Shown piece after piece: positions 12,120 to 22,639 of a stretch of 64,000 bases of DNA. Where the stretch lies: contig JARGSG010000025.1 in NCBI GenBank assembly GCA_030374805.1, forward strand, positions 248,001-312,000. The letters are read 5' to 3'. Source of the DNA: Gracilaria gracilis (taxonomy: Eukaryota > Rhodophyta > Florideophyceae > Gracilariales > Gracilariaceae). The notes under the pieces are model-generated. The model searched no databases. It was not told where the DNA came from and saw only the letters and a list, made by a program, of their open reading frames with translations. A program made the translations under genes and the position numbers. Within the stretch, counting starts at the first letter, position 1; each line of letters begins with the position of its first letter.

Positions 12120-13958
12120 CTATTCCCGTTTCCCTCGTCGTTTCCATGCAGTGTACTTCCATAGGATGAAATTAGATAAACCCGCGGAGCCGAAAAACGC
12201 CAACAAGCAACTGAGCACAAGAAGCCATATGGCATCAGATTCCAGAAAGTAAGACGCCCTTAAAGCTTCTCGTTTGAGCCTGGAAAAGTGGCAACGAAGA
12301 GTCGGGTCGCGAAAGCGCTCGAAGGAAGCTTTTTCATCATCTAAGCCGAATGCAGTGCGAATGGCGCGAATGTCATGTAAAGTAGAAGCGGCAAGGTAAA
12401 CAGCTGTCTCCGCATCATGTGCATCTGACAAACTTTGTTGTGCATGTTGAAGTTTAAACAACATTAGGTTCACTCTTTGCGAGAAGTATGCATATTGTAG
12501 GTCGCCTAGTGACTTGGCTGGGTCGATGTCAAAGTACAAGATTCCTTCCATGATTTCTTCGAGTTCGCCTATACGCGTTTCAATAATAGAGCGCACAAGG
12601 TACCGGCTCACGACATCTGCCATGACCGTCGACGGCTTGCCTTGTTTGCTTGATTTCTGCCCTCGTTGCAAAGTATGATACAGATTGGGTTCGGGGATGC
12701 CGTGAACTGCTGCTGCGAAAGCTTGCACGAAAAGAGTGTCCAATGCGGCAACTGAGTCTTTTTCAGTAGATCGAAAAGTTAGAATTCCCATTCCCGGAAA
12801 GAAGGACAGCGGTTTGTTCTCTAAGCGTTGGACAGCCTCATTCTTCCTTGTTTTGTGCAGGTCTAAGACGTACATCCGAAACGTATTGGGAGGGATTCGT
12901 TGTCGTGTAGAGGACGCAGAAACGCCATTTGCCCAAGTGTGATTCAAAGGACTGTTGTTGTTAAGATTAAGAGCTGCACGCTGGACGAACTCTCTAGAAG
13001 GTTTGTCTGCGTCAAGAAAAGCTCGCTCACATTCTGCACATTCACTGTTAACCTGCGAAGAGGAGAACCGAAGATGCTGACCATGCACAGCGACTTTTCT
13101 CACAACACCCTCAAAGCCTTCCCAGTTAAAATTGTCGAGCCAACGTGCTCGATGATCAAAGCCGGGAGTATAGGCCGACACTTGCACAGTTAGCTCACGG
13201 ATAAAGGGAATTGGGAAATAGAGTGGTTTGGGGGCATAAATGCGTGCCGCAATTCGCTCTATTGACGAGAGGAGGTCTGCGACGTTCAATGTCTTTTTCT
13301 TCTCGACGGTGTATAGCACCCAAGACGTCCTTCCAGTTCCGAGGAAGGGCGTTCGGGCTTCGTAGTGATTAATAGGGTCATCTCCATGGTTGACGATGAC
13401 ATACATCACATGGGCAACTCCTATCGTGGAAGCTGTCTGCTGCAGTAAACCCATGAAACTAGTAGGATCATCTGATGGGGAATGCATGGCTACTCGTTTG
13501 AACAAATGCTTCGGGGCCAAAGAAACCCTGAATATGAGAGAAGTACCGTTGGATCCAGCCGTCATTGCACCAGCGTAATGAGAAATTCTCCGTTCATCTT
13601 CAGCTGAGATGAAGTGTTCGGGAGCAACGATCTGTACGTCGACATAAAGCAGGATCGAGGACTCGCGCAAGTGAGCGGTGGCTCTTAGAACGTCGCGCAT
13701 CCCTTCTGAAAAGCGCATAACCTCGTTGGCCGCTGTCCATGCTTCGCGTTGCGTATCGGACAATGCGGACCATCTGTCCTCATAAGCCAAAGGGTCTTCA
13801 TGTGGGGAGAAGAGGGATCGGCTAAGATCGTTGACATCTGTCGCAGATTGATATCGAAAAGATGACTTATAGCTCGTCCCGCCATGAGAAGAGGCTGTGA
13901 GTTGTAGAACTATGAGGAAACATAAGAGTAACTTAAGATAGATGAACCCCAATCCCAT
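12120..13958 (-). CDS. Secretory-pathway single-pass membrane protein, family not recognised
   Basis: 612 residues. The first in-frame ATG (13958) gives MGLGFIYLKLLLCFLIVLQL, a clear signal peptide; the frame continues a little upstream only to a TTG. The body is a long hydrophilic lumenal region with several Asn-X-Ser/Thr sites and four or more Cys, including a close pair in SECAECERAF. A single hydrophobic helix (about 24 residues, IWLLVLSCLLAFFGSAG) lies just before a short basic tail ending KRRGKRE, so topology is type I with a small cytosolic tail. No enzyme motif seen. The layout is reminiscent of lumenal subunits of ER complexes such as PIG-S, but I do not see supporting sequence identity. 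No frame breaks, so it looks functional. Confidence 0.7.
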   Translation of the reverse strand: MGLGFIYLKLLLCFLIVLQLTASSHGGTSYKSSFRYQSATDVNDLSRSLFSPHEDPLAYEDRWSALSDTQREAWTAANEVMRFSEGMRDVLRATAHLRESSILLYVDVQIVAPEHFISAEDERRISHYAGAMTAGSNGTSLIFRVSLAPKHLFKRVAMHSPSDDPTSFMGLLQQTASTIGVAHVMYVIVNHGDDPINHYEARTPFLGTGRTSWVLYTVEKKKTLNVADLLSSIERIAARIYAPKPLYFPIPFIRELTVQVSAYTPGFDHRARWLDNFNWEGFEGVVRKVAVHGQHLRFSSSQVNSECAECERAFLDADKPSREFVQRAALNLNNNSPLNHTWANGVSASSTRQRIPPNTFRMYVLDLHKTRKNEAVQRLENKPLSFFPGMGILTFRSTEKDSVAALDTLFVQAFAAAVHGIPEPNLYHTLQRGQKSSKQGKPSTVMADVVSRYLVRSIIETRIGELEEIMEGILYFDIDPAKSLGDLQYAYFSQRVNLMLFKLQHAQQSLSDAHDAETAVYLAASTLHDIRAIRTAFGLDDEKASFERFRDPTLRCHFSRLKREALRASYFLESDAIWLLVLSCLLAFFGSAGLSNFILWKYTAWKRRGKRE

Positions 13959-13979
13959 CGCAAGCGGGATGATGATCAA

Positions 13980-14977
13980 AAGAGAATCCTAACAAAAACC
14001 ATGGGTTGTTCTAGGTTGCAGCGCTTTTAGATGAAGTACACACAGTTCTGTGAGGCAGATTGTTGACGGGCTTTGGTATGGTTTTTCCTTGACTGTCGGG
14101 GGTCTCGTTCAGGATTCTGCGCTTCGTACCTTCAGACGGTGATGGAGGAAGAAGATGATGGACAGCGGTCTATGTAGATCGATGATCATCATGGTCATCA
14201 TGATCATGGCTCATCATGATCATGGCTTTATTCAGTTTCTACATGAAGACAGACAAAATGTATCGTGGACACGGCGCATTGGGCAAAATGTCCAAAAGAC
14301 ATTCACAAAAGCAAGCGACATCCAAGCAAATTGTAGAAATGACAATAAACAAACTTTTGGACATTGTGATTAGGCAATTGGCGCCAAAAAGAATCAAACA
14401 CCCTTTTGAACCGAAAAACTTATCTCTACTATAATAGCGTTAACAAAAGAACACGATTGGTTAAAGGCGGAAATAATTGGTTGTCAGCGTGCCACATGTT
14501 TACCTCGCTTATCTCTGCTATGGTAGCGATAAGCGTTCAACTTCCTATTGGCCGTCACTTCAGGCCCTGTCTTCACCCTTTTGAAACGAAAAGATGTTTG
14601 TTCAAACAGACATAGCATAGAAGCTCAATTGGTCAAAAACAGATGTGACTGGTTGCAGGTACGCCATGTGTTGTCGTTGTTCATGTCTATCTTTGTAGCC
14701 ATAGATTCAACTGTTGTTCATTGGTATGTATTCAGTCTATTGCTCATAACAGCCAATAAACAAGTTGAAAATGAAACTCTTTTGCTCCAATCACAACTGT
14801 GATAGAAAACAAACCAAAATTGTGGCCAACTGACCTATACCAAAAGTGTCAGAGCTTTTTTAACGTGTCGTTACATTGGGTGCATAAAGATATCAACAGC
14901 CGGCCTCCTGGGCAAATTTGAGCCAATAAAAGTAAGCCAAAATAGCGCGCATTTGGCGGACATCATGCCAAATCTGA
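13980..14977. repeat. Intergenic region with short repeats
   Basis: No gene supported. 14181-14225 is a small repeat of ATCATGATCATGG-like units. Two degenerate copies of a repeat about 176 bases apart begin with ACCCTTTTGAA at 14400 and 14575 and continue through TTGGTCAAA/TGTCTATCT-like blocks; the same block occurs inverted at 22789-22807. The region is AT-richer than the host genes and looks like old interspersed repeats. Confidence 0.55.
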
Positions 14978-15014
14978 CGCGCTGAATGGACCCTCCGAGG
15001 GTCCATTCAGCGCG
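14978..15014. repeat. 37-bp perfect palindrome before a transposase
   Basis: Arms of 18 bases with a single central base: CGCGCTGAATGGACCCTC, then C, then its exact reverse complement. It lies 66 bases upstream of the ATG of the Harbinger-type transposase and about on the presumed leader. Likely a binding site or hairpin of that element, or a terminator-like fold; not seen elsewhere in the window. Confidence 0.85.
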
Positions 15015-15079
15015 CCAAACCCCGCCACCGCTCCGCCAAACCTTGGCAGAAACTCCCACACCATACTCACGCTCCTGGG

Positions 15080-16273
15080 ATGGTCTCAAGACCTTATATA
15101 GCAGCCATGGCCGCCTGCACTACGGCCTATTGCGCAGCGCTTGGCGCAGCCCTTGTGCTCCACAGACGCCGCAAGGCAACTAACCGTTCCCACACACCCG
15201 CCCATTACACCAGAAAAGGACTACTAAACCCTCACAAAGCGAATGAGCTAACACCGTGGCGTCAAGTCTTGGAATCTGGCACAGACTACGATTATGTCAT
15301 TACAACCAACTTCACGAAGGAACTGTTTTTGAATCACTTGCTCCCACTGTTTACCCAGGCTAGACGCAATTGCAACCACACCAGTCCATACCGCCGTACA
15401 CACTCCCGACAAGGACGAAAGCCGTTATTGAAGTCAGTAGATCTGTTAGGATTGGCTTTAAACTATATGAAAACATCTGGTAAAGCGTATCAACTCTGCC
15501 CGTTCTTTGGTATTGTTCCCACTTCGCTCAGCGTTTGGCTAGACTACTCACTCCACGTACTTTTAAGGGCTACGAAAGGGACAGAGGCAGCATTATTTGA
15601 AATACGGTGGCCTTCTTTCCAAGAACAGAAACGATCCGCCGCTCTACTAGAGAATAACCGCAAGTTTGGTCCTCTATTGAAAGGAGTATTCGCCGTCACG
15701 GATGGAGGGAGGTTTCGAATTCAAAACTATGGTGACCCAGAGATGCAAAACGCCTATTACGAAGGATACACCCAGCAGGAAGAGGTGACTAATCTGTTTG
15801 TATTTAACTTCTTTGGAGAGATAATCCATGCCGCCATAAACTTTCCCGGCAGTTGGCACGACACGAAGCTAGCTGGCCTATCAGGTTTGTACCATCCTAA
15901 GCTTTCAGATGATATGACACCACCTGGCATGGCAATATTGGGAGATTCGGCGTTTGTGTCTAATACACGATGCACCAATGGAAAGATCGTTCGTGCAAGG
16001 AAGACGAACGAAACGGCAGGTGTCCCAGATTCAGAGGAGCTAGCGGCAATCGATTTGGTGCTACAGAGAATTCTACCGAGCGAGCGCCAGAGCGCAGAAT
16101 GGGGCATTCGGGCCATAAAGGCTCCGTTTGGCAGACTTGGCGCAAAGCTTTGCACAGACGAACAAAAACGGTCAGTGCTCATAGAGCTGGCTGTTCGTTT
16201 ACTGAATTACCGCACACGCACAATGGGACGTAATCAAATCCGTAGCACATATCAAACACCCCTTGATAACTGA
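15080..16273 (+). mobile_element. Intact Harbinger-type DDE transposase
   Basis: 397 residues from an ATG with no breaks. The catalytic triad is visible: Asp208 in FAVTDGGRFRIQ, Asp289 in ILGDSAFV and Glu340 in RQSAEWGIRAIKAPFGRL, the order and spacing of PIF/Harbinger (DDE_4-like) nucleases. Residues 110-165 form a helix-turn-helix-like region (PTSLSVWLDYSLHVLL). The N-terminus has a hydrophobic stretch (AACTTAYCAALGAALVL) that is unusual for a nuclear enzyme; the real start could be a later Met, but the next one lies beyond the conserved region. It sits convergent to a SANT-like partner gene, as in autonomous Harbinger elements where the second protein brings the transposase to DNA and to the nucleus. 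Confidence 0.85.
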
Positions 16274-16406
16274 GCGCGGGCCGTTGCCCGCGAAGCCAAG
16301 TGCGCGAATGCGAGCGCCAGCGAGCTTTAACGCGCACTTGGCCCGCAGGGCAACGGCCCGCGCGAGCGGAAGCTCCGCAACATAAACGAAAAGAAGAAAC
16401 GATTCG

Positions 16407-17198
16407 TTACTGAACATTACTCTTCGAGGCGTCTTCTGCCATGCTTCCCATTATCTCCTTCAGCGCAATATTCATACCGACCAAGATCTCCTTCGTGTCC
16501 TTCATGCTCCTATCCAATTCCTCTTTCCATTCTTTCACTTCTTTTTTAACAACACTCGCGATAAGTGCTTCTTGCTCATCTTTACTGACAGCCTCACGCT
16601 TCCCAGAGGAAAAAGAGTTCGCAATAACGCCCATGAACTGCGTCATGCTCTCCATGCTGTTACTAATTACTTCTTCCGTCTTTGCCTTCTTGGCATGTAG
16701 TCCGAACTGCTTCACCGGTTTGCGCTTTTCTTGCGCCGTAGAACCACCCACAACCGCTTCCACATCGTCCTCCTTCTCTTCTCCGCCGTTAGAGTTCCCC
16801 TCCTCTTCTTCTGCCAATAACTTGGCCCCTATAGTTCCCTGTATGTTTCGTGCAATATGCTTAGCACGACGGACATCAGAGGGGCAAGACGGATCTCCAG
16901 TTGGCTTGCGAGCGTTGCAAAGTTTGTCAAACTTGTTTTTTAGAGAATCGGCGTCTCTTTTTGGGCGAACGTTGTTAGTGCTCCATTCATCAAAGTCTGC
17001 GGCCACTGCAGCCCACATGTTTGCTCCAATTGGTTCAACACGTTCTACTATATCGAGTAAGGCTGTGACATCTACAGCGCTATAGTTCGGAGCTCCTGAA
17101 CGACCCTTCGTCTTTTTTTCTGTTGCATTCTTCTTTCCGGCTTTGGTAGGTGTTGTAGGTTTTGGAGGAAGCGCTTTCGGTTGGTCTTGGTCGGCCAT
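16407..17198 (-). mobile_element. SANT/Myb-like partner protein of the Harbinger-type element
   Basis: 263 residues from the first ATG (17198); the frame is open to a TTG further up. A Pro/Lys-rich N-terminus is followed by a Myb/SANT-like domain (about residues 40-125: VTALLDIVERVEPIGANMWAA and RDADSLKNKFDKLCNARKP, then GDPSCPSDVRRAK), which matches the DUF6818-type SANT proteins I know from oomycete and algal transposons. Then an acidic stretch, a basic RKPVKQFGLHAKKAK patch that could be a nuclear signal, and a C-terminal coiled coil. Unbroken and adjacent to an intact transposase, so the pair may still be active. Confidence 0.8.
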
Positions 17199-17450
17199 GT
17201 TCTTCAGTTGACTGGTATAACTGTTGCACTCCGTTGTCGCCGGAGGTCTGGGGGGACAAACTTGTGTGGACAACGCAACTATGGTAGGTGTACTATCGGT
17301 TTGGGTTACCGTTTTGGCGCCAATATTTGGTGCGTTGTCATTTCTGAACGGAATGGAACTGCGCCAAATATTTGGTTGCCTGGCGCACTGGTTGATTCCT
17401 TTATGCAGCCATTAATGGCGGCATCTGCGCCACATTGTGGTCAACACGTC

Positions 17451-17599
17451 TTGCATGCGTTGAAGACGAACAAGCTACATCGTTTCACGCTTAAACGTAA
17501 GATGCCAAACTTACGAATACAAGTTTTGCATGCGTTGGAGACAAACAAGCTACATCGTTTCACGCTTAAACGTAAGATGCCAAACTTACAAATCTTTGT
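17451..17599. repeat. 75-bp tandem repeat, two copies
   Basis: TTGCATGCGTTG starts at 17451 and again at 17526; the two copies match over about 65 of 75 positions, including CATCGTTTCACGCTTAAACG. It lies just beyond the SANT-like gene and could be subterminal DNA of the element. Confidence 0.85.
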
Positions 17600-19100
17600 G
17601 AGAGAGTTAACTACACCTAATGACACCAACCGCGATAAAACGCGAACACTTTGTATGAGCACCTCCCCAAAATATATGACTCAGAAAGACTCAGTTACGT
17701 TTTGAGGGCATCACTCTTTCGCGCAAAAAAAAAAACACGATGCGCTAGACCGACTAGAAATAAAAAAATATTCTTGATCGGGTCGCTCGAGATACCGCAA
17801 GAGCGGCAAATACCTGCTCATAACCAGAGGCAAACGGCCTAATATCCACAAACAACGCTGGCCGCTTCGTGAAAAAGCGCAATTGTGCAAAACAAAGTGT
17901 GCTAACTGCCTCTCGTTTTCAATGCCAGGGTGTAACCGAAGCCACTCCAGCATACAGAGATATCAAGTGATGTAATTTCGTCAATGATATTACCCAAGGA
18001 CGACAATTCAAGAGATTTCCCTCACTTCAAAGGCGCAGTTTACCCTTCGATCTTGAAAAATGAACGCGGTGAAGCCAAAAAAGTTCTGTCCGGTGTACGT
18101 AAGCACACATCTCAAATACAAGAGCCAAGATACTTTTCAAACAACAATCTCTTCATCTGCAGCACAAATCACGCAATTAATGTGAAGCAACGCCTTTGGC
18201 GGGAAGAGCGCAAGCTCAAGAAGACGTTCGCACTCTTCCTCTCGACAGGGCAGCACAGCGAACGGAGCACTCCGGGAATGACACAGCTAAGCCGGGTGTA
18301 AATCCGAGGTCAAACCACCACGACAAGTGCCGAAGTGTGAGGCTGGTTAGTATTCGGTAGAGATCCACGTGTTCACACGGTCACGAGATGAGTCCTCGAA
18401 AGAGAGTAGCACGGCAACGAAAAGGTGTCGGAAACGGGCCACTGCGAACAGGGCAAAAAGGCAAACCCAAAAAAGGGGAGAAGGCAAGCCACCAGAGTGG
18501 GGGGAAAAAGAGAGAGTAAAGCAAACCCAATACAGGGGCGAGTATACGACAATAGGTCGAACGAGACACACAAATAGTGGTTATACTCTGCGCGCCACAA
18601 GAGTGGGTAACTATACGTGAACAACGCGGTCGTCACTCCACTAGGAGGTGAACAGTCCGCGAAGGCGTGATAGTTAGAGCCAGAAGCCCTTGCTTCGCAA
18701 GGGGCAGTTTACTTGGGGGAGCGGTTCTCAACTCTCTAAGTACTGAGCTCGGCGCACCACTGACAGTGGGTGCGCCGGGCAAAATAATCTATAAAATGTC
18801 TGAGTAAATACAGCAATGCTGGGTGCACTGCCTCCGGCATATCCGTGCTACACGTGTACTAGTCACACCCGCTAAGCGGCGCCTCGAGCCGTGCAATCCA
18901 CGTGTACATGTGTGGAAATTTCCTCAGCGAGGCGACACGCTAATAGCGGTGTAGCTCATATATATCTACTAACGCATGATGCGGAAATTAACTAAGTACC
19001 TCAAATCGCCTCCAAGGAGTGTTGTCCTTCAATTACTTCAGCCTCTGTTCAAAACCTCTAGAATGTCAGACTAGCTGCCTTCGTCGCAGCTTTAGATTGT
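17600..19100. other. No gene seen; GC-rich hairpins near 18.7 kb
   Basis: Short ORFs only, none supportable. CCCTTGCTTCGCAAGGG (18687-18703) is a perfect small hairpin, and GGCGCACC (from about 18753) pairs with GGTGCGCC (ending about 18778) around a 10-base loop. The stretch 18640-18980 looks like the edge of some mobile element, but no second copy is in the window and I cannot name it. Confidence 0.4.
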
Positions 19101-19104
19101 ACTA

Positions 19105-20200
19105 CAAAAGGCCATATTTGAGAGGTTTGTGCACTCTACGTCGTTTGAGAAACTCGAAGAAAAGTATGACATTCCAGAGCATCGTATTTGCCGCTGGAAT
19201 AATCTGTGGAAAGAGATTCATCCGTTTGCCGAACCGTCTCACTACCTGGATGTTGCTGTACCGCTGCGTGATCCCGGCCGCCCGACAGCGTTCACGAAAG
19301 AAGAAGAGAAATCCCTCGCCAAGTCGATACAATATTTTGCAGATAACAATACCCCTCTTACCAAGCTTGGTGTCTGCGACTTGTTAGAGGCATACGTTAC
19401 CTCTCTACTCTCTGATGATCAGCTACGGGTCGGTTATCAGAACAATCGTCGATCTGAAGGGTGGCTCACGCGGTTTCTAATGCGCCATAATCTGTAATTC
19501 CTTCACGTTCGCATCATTGAACAAGATCGCGCCGAGGTCACACCCGAGAAGATAGCGAGACATTTTGCTTTGCTGGAAAGCCTCATCGATCGCTACCACA
19601 TCGTGGACCTGAGACGTATATTCAACATAGACGAGTCTGGCACATCCGTAAATAAGATTCTCGGTCGCAGTCTCCGCAAAGGTGTCGCAAGCAAAGACTC
19701 CTTGCTGATACAGAAGAATGTTCGGGTGAAAGGTGCAAATGACCGCGTGACCATAATGCCGGTCGTTTCAGCGGACGGCAGAGCCTGGAAGCCCGTGGTC
19801 GTTTTTTGGAGGAAACGGGCACATTATAGGTTTGTTGATGGCAAATTGCAGACGCTTCACGACTTTCTGCCACCGTGTTATGTTTATCAAAGAGACATAC
19901 CTGGGGTGGATAGCAGTATCTTTCATGATTGGTCACAGCAGTTTGTGCTGGAGACCGCCAAACTTCGTGACGGTGATCGTTATTTGCTGCTACTCTTGGA
20001 CGGATACCGCGGCCATGTGCAGTACCGTACTCTCAGTCTGTTGAAAACAAACCACATCATCGTTCAAGCTCTTCCGTCCCACACGAGCCACGTCTTACAA
20101 CCTCTTGATGTCGGAGTATTCAGTTCATCTGTTACTACGCTTGAAGCTTGCGCTAATGGAAACTGAGACTCAACTGGGCCAGGCATTGCCTGCAACTGTA
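19105..20200 (+). mobile_element. Pogo/Tigger-type transposase, decayed
   Basis: A CENP-B/DDE_1 family transposase. The N-terminal part carries two helix-turn-helix-like regions (KYDIPEHRICRWNNLWKEI and the block after GRPTAFTKEEEKSLA), ending GWLTRFLMRHNL. A single in-frame TAA (19495-19497) interrupts the frame, after which it continues with the catalytic domain: Asp in RRIFNIDESG (19630), Asp in LLLLLDGYRGH (19999) and Asp in LPSHTSHVLQPLDVG (20107). The spacing of the last two is 35 residues, DD35D, which fits Tigger/pogo. The frame is lost soon after about 20130 and no clear C-terminus is seen. TA target duplications were not found. Confidence 0.85.
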
Positions 20201-20399
20201 AAGGAAAAATAATGGAACTTGGAAGTGGTAGGAGAGGCGTTTTGGGACGAATATGACCCGGAGGAATTCGAGGTCACCGCTTTGGAGGCTGTTGAAGAAC
20301 AGAAGGTTTGCGCAACGGTTTCGTAATGTGCAAAATGGAAGCAGCGCAGCGGACTGTATCTCGCCAAAGAATTCGACATTCGAAGAGCGTACGCGCATA

Positions 20400-22086
20400 A
20401 GAAGGAACTCGGTTTATTCAGCCTCTTTCCCAACGGGACCTGTATCAACTGCTTGCGCGTGTAGACTAGTAACGAGCTGTTACGGAGGGGAAAGAGATCG
20501 AAGCCACTTCGAAATGACGAGTTGCTCGCATATCTTGAGTTGGAGCTTGCTATCTCCGTTCATCGACTAAATCGGCTATCATACCACTGGTGCATTTCTG
20601 ATCTTTTGAGGAACTCTTTCTTCAAGAAAGTAATGGGCAGGGACACGTTTATGAACATTAGAGCTGTTCTGCGAATGTATTCTGCATATGAGCATGACGC
20701 GGCTGTCAATGATCCTCTTTGGCACAGCAGACAAATATTGGAACACTTCCTTCGGAACTGTGCTACTTTCGCGGTTCCCGTGGGTGTAAGCTCGCTTGAC
20801 GAGAACACAATACGTTGCAAAGGAAGGTCAGGAGCCCGGTCGTATATGAAGTCCAAACCTGTGAAGTTTGGGATCAGGTTTTATTCAGTGGTAGGTTGGT
20901 CTCACGCATACTTGCATTCCTTCCAAGACAATGCCTCGGGTAACACATTTGGGCAGACGCCTGTGCAACGGTACACGAACGTATTTCGTAACCTGCGGGG
21001 AGCAGTGGAGCGCGTGATTGATGATTCATTGGTCGCAAAATCGTCACCATCGGCGCTATGGGGCACGCAGATGGCACATCAAACTAAGTTGCATCAAACC
21101 CAAGATGAGGGACGTCTGAGGGTGATGGACAACTTTCATACACGCCGTATGGTAGGGTGGCAGGTGAAGCTACTCAGTGACGGAGAGTATAGGATTCTAG
21201 GTACTGTGAGGTTCAACAATATTGACGGCTTGAACCGTCCAGCTCTAAAGGAGGCAATAGAAGCATTGAAGCATGCTGAACGAGGTGATTGGCGGTTGGT
21301 CCCGATTTTCGAAAGAAAGAAAGCAAAATGCACTACTGTGGAGGTCGCGGAGAACACAGGCTTCGTCGTGTTCAAAGACAGATCTGTTGTGTCTTTTTAT
21401 ACTAACGATTTGAGGGGCACACTGACGAAACGTCTTCATGAGGCAGATGATTATGTAGTATACTGAGTGCGTGGACTAGCACCTTTTCATCGTTGGTTGG
21501 GCAATGAAGCTATGAACCGCACTGTTCTGAAAGTACCCGCAATAATTGTGGCTTATAATCTATTCATGAATGGTGTAGATCGGTTCGACCAGTTTCGATC
21601 CACGTCCGCCACAGTTCGCAAAGGAATCGGGTCACAATGAGTATCCTTACATTTATTCTGGGCGCTTGCGTACTGAATTCGCACGCCTTGTTGAAGGCAA
21701 TCTCAAGCCCGTCGCACACCATTGTTGATGTCTGACGGATGAGGCATCGTGTAATTCACCAGCTTGTTGCCGATTATGTGGAGTACAGGCAGCAAAGAGC
21801 GTCACTATCCCTAATACCAGCTGCAACCGCTTGGCCAACATGCCCTCTCCCAAATACAACGTCGGCAAAGGGGTCCCACGTACTGCTGGAAACAGTCGCA
21901 CGGAAGAGTGTGCATTGCATGCTCTGCAATTTGATGTCGAGTTCTGAGCGTGGGGGCTATACAATGTATTCTTGCAGCCACTGCAAGAGAGGTTTCTACG
22001 TCAAATGCTTCTCTTTTTACGATCAGAAAGAAGTCTTACGCAGTGTGTGGCCAACGGTTTACCGCGATATTGTTGCTGCATCTTGA
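20400..22086 (+). mobile_element. piggyBac-type transposase, decayed
   Basis: Starts in the remnant ELLAYLELELAISVHRLNRL block and runs through a 300-residue open stretch with the first catalytic Asp in LDENTIRCKGRSG (20798) and the second in VMDNFHTRRM (about 21128). The third Asp lies after several breaks in YNLFMNGVDRFDQF (21578-21580), the classic piggyBac block. A C-terminal cysteine-rich zinc finger follows at about 21910-22020: CMLCN, then YSCSHCKRGFYVKCF. All parts of the family are present in order but in at least three frames with stops, so it is dead. It begins within 200 bases of the pogo transposase's end; the exact border could not be placed. Confidence 0.87.
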
Positions 22087-22172
22087 TCCCTTTCATCTAA
22101 AAGGCGCCTTAATTAGCGCAACACAGTTACTTCGTCACTTCAAACAGCGAGAGTGATATACAAATAAGACAA

Positions 22173-22523
22173 TCAGTCTTGTTTGAAGCCCATATACGCG
22201 CCTTTGGCGTCTAGCCATATCTGTCGTATCCCTCGTAAAACACAGTTTGGCAGCTGAACCCGAGTTTCCTTGCCTATTAGACCATAGCGTTAAAAAAGGT
22301 ATGCTTTATAAGCGTGCTTGCGAACTTCATTGTTGTTAGTTGTGCCTTTTTGGTCGAGAGGGAACTCTGAAGGGGTTTTCTGTACGACAAATTCCCCGTA
22401 TATCATCCAATAACACGGCGTTCCGCCACAGGTTTGGCATGTAACGTCTTCGTTGTGTCTCGTTATCATAAGAACAGTAGGAGGGAGTGGTTCGTTTTTG
22501 TCGTCATCTTCTTTGGAGTTCAT
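22173..22523 (-). pseudogene. Small CxxCGG-type accessory protein with one in-frame stop
   Basis: About 116 residues from ATG 22523. Conserved features: CQTCGGTPCYWMIYGE, then NNEVRKHAYKAYLF, an in-frame TAA at 22290-22292, and in the same frame RYGLIGKETRVQLPNCVLRG followed by IRQIWLDAKGAYMGFK. I recognise this as a small protein type recurring in oomycete and algal genomes near transposons: a Cys cluster and W, a NN-x-RK-x3-Y block, then an LGK-x-RV-x-LP-x-CV-x2-GIR block. Its function is not known to me. The homology continues undisturbed past the stop, so it is either a recent single mutation or readthrough. Divergent to the SANT-like gene at 23681. Confidence 0.6.
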
Positions 22524-22639
22524 GGCAATTGAAGAAACGTTGTGAGCTGTCAAGGCACGAAAATGCGGAGAGGAAAGCGTTGCAATGCGCGGAAGGTGAG
22601 CAAGTGAGGCACGACGAATTATGGCACCGTGCACAGTCC

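Noticed and set aside
12120-13958. PIG-S (GPI transamidase subunit)
   Set aside because: Only the overall topology agrees; no conserved block could be matched.
18687-18778. tRNA or structured RNA gene
   Set aside because: Two simple hairpins only; no cloverleaf, no T-loop GTTCRA box in the right place.
18300-18980. Solo LTR or other virus-like remnant
   Set aside because: No second copy, no terminal TG/CA pair or coding remnant. No reverse transcriptase, integrase or capsid text was seen anywhere in the window.
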